In this document: positions 61,201 through 64,000 of the stretch, one piece after another
Numbering within the stretch: the stretch's first letter is position 1
How the letters are laid out: each line of letters opens with the position of its first letter
From: Congeria kusceri
Lineage: Eukaryota; Mollusca; Bivalvia; Myida; Dreissenidae
DNA: 64,000 nt
Direction: 5' to 3'
Assembly (NCBI GenBank): GCA_027627225.1
Contig: CM051038.1
Location: 43,887,348 to 43,951,347, forward strand
Program-made: the position numbers and the translations under genes
The notes under the pieces: model-generated
The model's input: only the letters and a program-made list of their open reading frames with translations
Databases searched by the model: none
What the model was told of the DNA's origin: nothing

Positions 61201-62419
61201 AAAAATGGATTTGTCTTTTCTGATAATCGGTATTTTCTGATTTCCATCTCCGTTTTGCATAAGTTTGGACCATAAGGGGAACATTTGAATAAACATTGCT
61301 CGTCATGAACGAACCTTCTTTATAATGACAAAAACTGTTGAATATCTTCAAATATACCAAGAAAATAAAGCTCCCGTCCAAAATCAAGTTTACACATGTC
61401 TGAAAAACATGACACTGCGTTATTTTGTTATTTATTTCTTGGAACGAACGATGTATGTACGACTTCCATTTGATACCAAGGCTTCCCAGTATACGGGTGT
61501 GGTAAACAAGTACATATAGAAATGTTTCGTGTCCTGCAGAATGTATAAGGACTAATATTGCTTAGTCATCATCTGACAATGTGGGTCGTTGCTGCTAGTT
61601 TAGTAAAGTAAGATAATCTTCAAACGCTGACAGACATTTCCCATCTATGAGCGACTAATAACATATGCACATCTAAGTGGAACTATTGCTACTGCACCTA
61701 CTGCACTATTATCAATTCATTACATTGAAAAAAAAAAAATTCATGATTTACATCCGACGCTTCGATGTTTAGAATCTTACCTCGCTGTTAATTCTAATTT
61801 AACAATGTAGAGATAAATAGTGACATTTGTAGAAACATGTTTGCTCCCAAAATCATGAATCCGCAACATTAACATTAAGTTTTTTCGAATTTCAAAATAT
61901 CAGTTGGCGAGTTAGTGCTTCTTTTAAAAGATACCTGACCGTATCAAATATTGCCACAGTTGTTATTGATCAGACGCTACTAATAGCAGTGTATCTTGAA
62001 TGGACATATCTACTGTCTCCACATTCAAACGCATACAATCAACTTATTATTTAGTATCAAAAAATTGCAAACTTTTTAAAACATGTGCAACACGCATATG
62101 CCTCAAACAATCAACGAAATCCAGTGTCTACTTAGACAAGCTGCCACGAATATATGTTATCTTGTTTCCAAGTTCTGCATTAAAATGTAATACAACCACA
62201 TGTGAAATCAGTTTCAATTAGACATACATATGTATTAAATTGAAGATTTATCTACCATACCCAATTTAAAAGATTCAAGACCCTGAATCAAGGAGGCAAC
62301 AAGAAATGAATTTTATTGAAAGCAAAACAAATAAATCTCCTTAAATGGATATATTTTCTGGTAAAACAATATATGCATTAAATCTACAATGGGCTATCAA
62401 TAAAACCGAAACAAATTGG
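61201..62419. other. Anonymous AT-rich DNA
   Basis: There are short open frames only (at most 73 codons). There is an A12 run near 61,728. I see no RNA gene and no clear relation to the other blocks. Confidence 0.45.
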
Positions 62420-62660
62420 TGGTGATTGATACTTGACATCAATAATGTTGTCTAGAATATTGAATTCATTTCTATAAATGAAGACAAAGACGAAATTAAT
62501 TGGGTTGCTGAAACAATGATTATTTGTATATTAAATAAGTTGAAGTTACGGGTTAGGACTGGGTTATGTTGTATTAATTTCTAAATAAGATTGCAGGAAT
62601 TTTCCAAAACCCGGCTGTGTAGATGCTTATATTAGTTTTTCTTGTTGATAATCAACCTCC
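62420..62660 (+). repeat. Fragment of the 3' part of the A/B block
   Basis: 'atgttgtctagaatattgaa' with its surroundings matches A 21,270-21,300 and B 49,000-49,020. 'taatttctaaataagattgcag' then matches 22,620-22,645 and 50,390-50,412, so about 1.3 kb of the A/B order is missing between the two parts. Confidence 0.7.
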
Positions 62661-62869
62661 ATTTTTATAATGAAAACAACTATAAAGCAAAATAATACTT
62701 CATTGTATTTTTAAACAGCCTAAGGTGTTACAACAATGACTTTTTTGAATGTTATTTCGACCAAAAATCACTACATACATCTCTTATGCAATCGCGTGTT
62801 TTTGAGTCTTGCTGCATATATTCCTTTACCCAAATGTATTCATTTATTTGTTGTTGTTTTGTGTTTGTA

Positions 62870-63170
62870 ACGTATTTTTGTTTTGTAGTTTGTTGTGTTG
62901 TATTGACTATTGGTCTCTTGCTTTAAAATAAGGATATTGTACTAATTATGAGAGTTCTCTCCAGCTCATGCAGCTGATGCTTCACATTGTGAGAGTTCTC
63001 TCCAGCTCATGCAGCTGATGCTTCACATTGTGAGAGTTCTCTCCAGCTCATGCAGCTGATGCTTCACATTGTGAGAGTTCTCTCCAGCTCATGCAGCTGA
63101 TGCTTCACATTGTGAGAGTTCTCTCCAGCTCATGCAGCTGATGCTTCACATTGTTACTGTTTTACTAATA
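62870..63170 (+). repeat. Fragment related to the right arm, with expanded unit
   Basis: This region parallels 31,960-32,090 ('aagagttctctcctgctg' there, 'gagagttctctccagctc' here). The shared piece occurs once in the right arm but is expanded into a 41-bp array here. Confidence 0.5.
62950..63154 (+). repeat. Minisatellite, 5 x 41 bp, units identical
   Basis: Five units of exactly 41 bp begin at 62,950, 62,991, 63,032, 63,073 and 63,114 ('gagagttctctccagctcat'). I see no differences between units, so the array is very recent or is homogenised. Each unit holds a PvuII-like CAGCTG and an imperfect palindrome around 'agctcatgcagct'. Confidence 0.97.
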
Positions 63171-63860
63171 GCATCTTAAACATGGGTACAATTTTGAAAT
63201 ATATTCTTAACAAATAGGATAAAAAATCTGCAACCTCAAAAAAGTAATAGATACACAAATACCAAAATTGTTTAAGCCATCATATTCAAGACTCAGCGGT
63301 TACTACTTTAAATGTGGAATTGTGATTTATTTTAAATGTTTATAAAACACATCTTTATTATTATTACTTGTTATTACTAAGACTATAACTGTAATATAGA
63401 ATCGTATTAGCAGGATATATAGATATGCCGCACTTTTAGCAGACAGAATCAATGTTTTCGAATCAAAATGGAAATATGTGTTGGATAAAATACCATATCT
63501 TGCTCGTAGATCGGGGCACTAATTTACGTAAGACATTTTAACTAATGACAGATGTTTGTTGGTGTCTTTATTTTTGTTATAGTTCCTCCAAAAGTTAAAC
63601 ATTAGCCTTACTCCCATTATTAATACATTGAAAACTATCTATCGCTCCTTAACAATAATCTTTTATTTTTAATACAATATCTTTCTGAAATATACTTCTG
63701 TGAAAGTTGGCGTAAATTTCGTAAGGTTTTAAAGAATTACCTAAATAGCTAACTGTCCAACCTGACACGCTATTGATGTTATACACCACCAGCTCTCTGA
63801 AAGAAAACACATCCTATGCTCAAATGCCAATGTCCTAGTTGCACGTTTGTCATGTATTCT
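63171..63860. other. Anonymous AT-rich DNA
   Basis: No gene, RNA gene or match to the other blocks is recognised. Confidence 0.45.
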
Positions 63861-63864
63861 TAGT

Positions 63865-63950
63865 ACAACTTGTATACAAGTTTACAAGTTTATTTCCATT
63901 CGTAAACAAAGGCCTCCGGCCCAAAATACATGTCAATATAATAACATAAT
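63865..63950 (-). mobile_element. Possible 3' end of a second LINE, minus strand
   Basis: Read on the minus strand this gives 'ggccggaggcctttgtttac', then 'gaatggaaataaacttgt' and a short repeated 'aaacttgta' tail. That layout (AATAAA followed by a short tandem tail) is like the end of the LINE at 57,384-57,407. Any body would lie beyond the right edge of the window. Confidence 0.35.
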
Positions 63951-64000
63951 ACGATAAGTAGGAGAGTTGTGTCACGTTCATGTATAATGCAATACAATCA

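Overview
The window looks like intergenic DNA from an animal nucleus, most likely a bivalve mollusc. The evidence is AT-rich DNA packed with MITEs, tRNA-derived repeats and minisatellites, one animal-type APE endonuclease/reverse transcriptase LINE, and the palindromic 'gattagcctgtgcag' repeat that I associate with bivalves (dreissenid-like, from memory and not tested). I found no convincing host protein gene, rRNA, functional tRNA, operon or CRISPR array. Nearly all of the short open frames are chance frames in repeats.

Layout. Positions 1-22,882 (copy A) and 34,641-50,760 (copy B) are two direct copies of one long non-coding block, about 85-95% alike by eye. A is longer mainly because of extra segments. 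Several of these are TIR elements whose matching position in B is an unoccupied target, so they inserted after the duplication. A third, truncated copy (D, 22,883 to about 25,650) starts exactly where A stops matching B. Each long copy also holds diverged internal repeats (for example 2,060-3,330 with 9,540-10,440).

Between A and B lies another block family: a left arm (26,090-28,940) and an inverted right arm (31,180-34,300), around an inverted fragment of the A/B family (29,390-30,680). The right arm carries an array of eleven 56-bp units. A third member of this family, in the right-arm orientation, lies at 57,640-61,200, and smaller pieces of both families recur to the right edge.

At 52,623-57,407 sits a non-LTR retrotransposon. 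ORF1 is broken by a stop and a frameshift. ORF2 is a continuous 1,116-codon endonuclease plus reverse transcriptase frame, but its first endonuclease motif lies in another frame. The 3' end is AATAAA plus a (TGTC)n tail.

I did not find a new multi-gene system. The most unusual signals are CACGTG motifs phased every 17 bp in a minisatellite that differs in length between A and B, a 628-bp fold-back kept in both copies, a compound-looking 1.68-kb insertion flanked by two related TIR modules, and the GC switch between ORF1 and ORF2 of the LINE.
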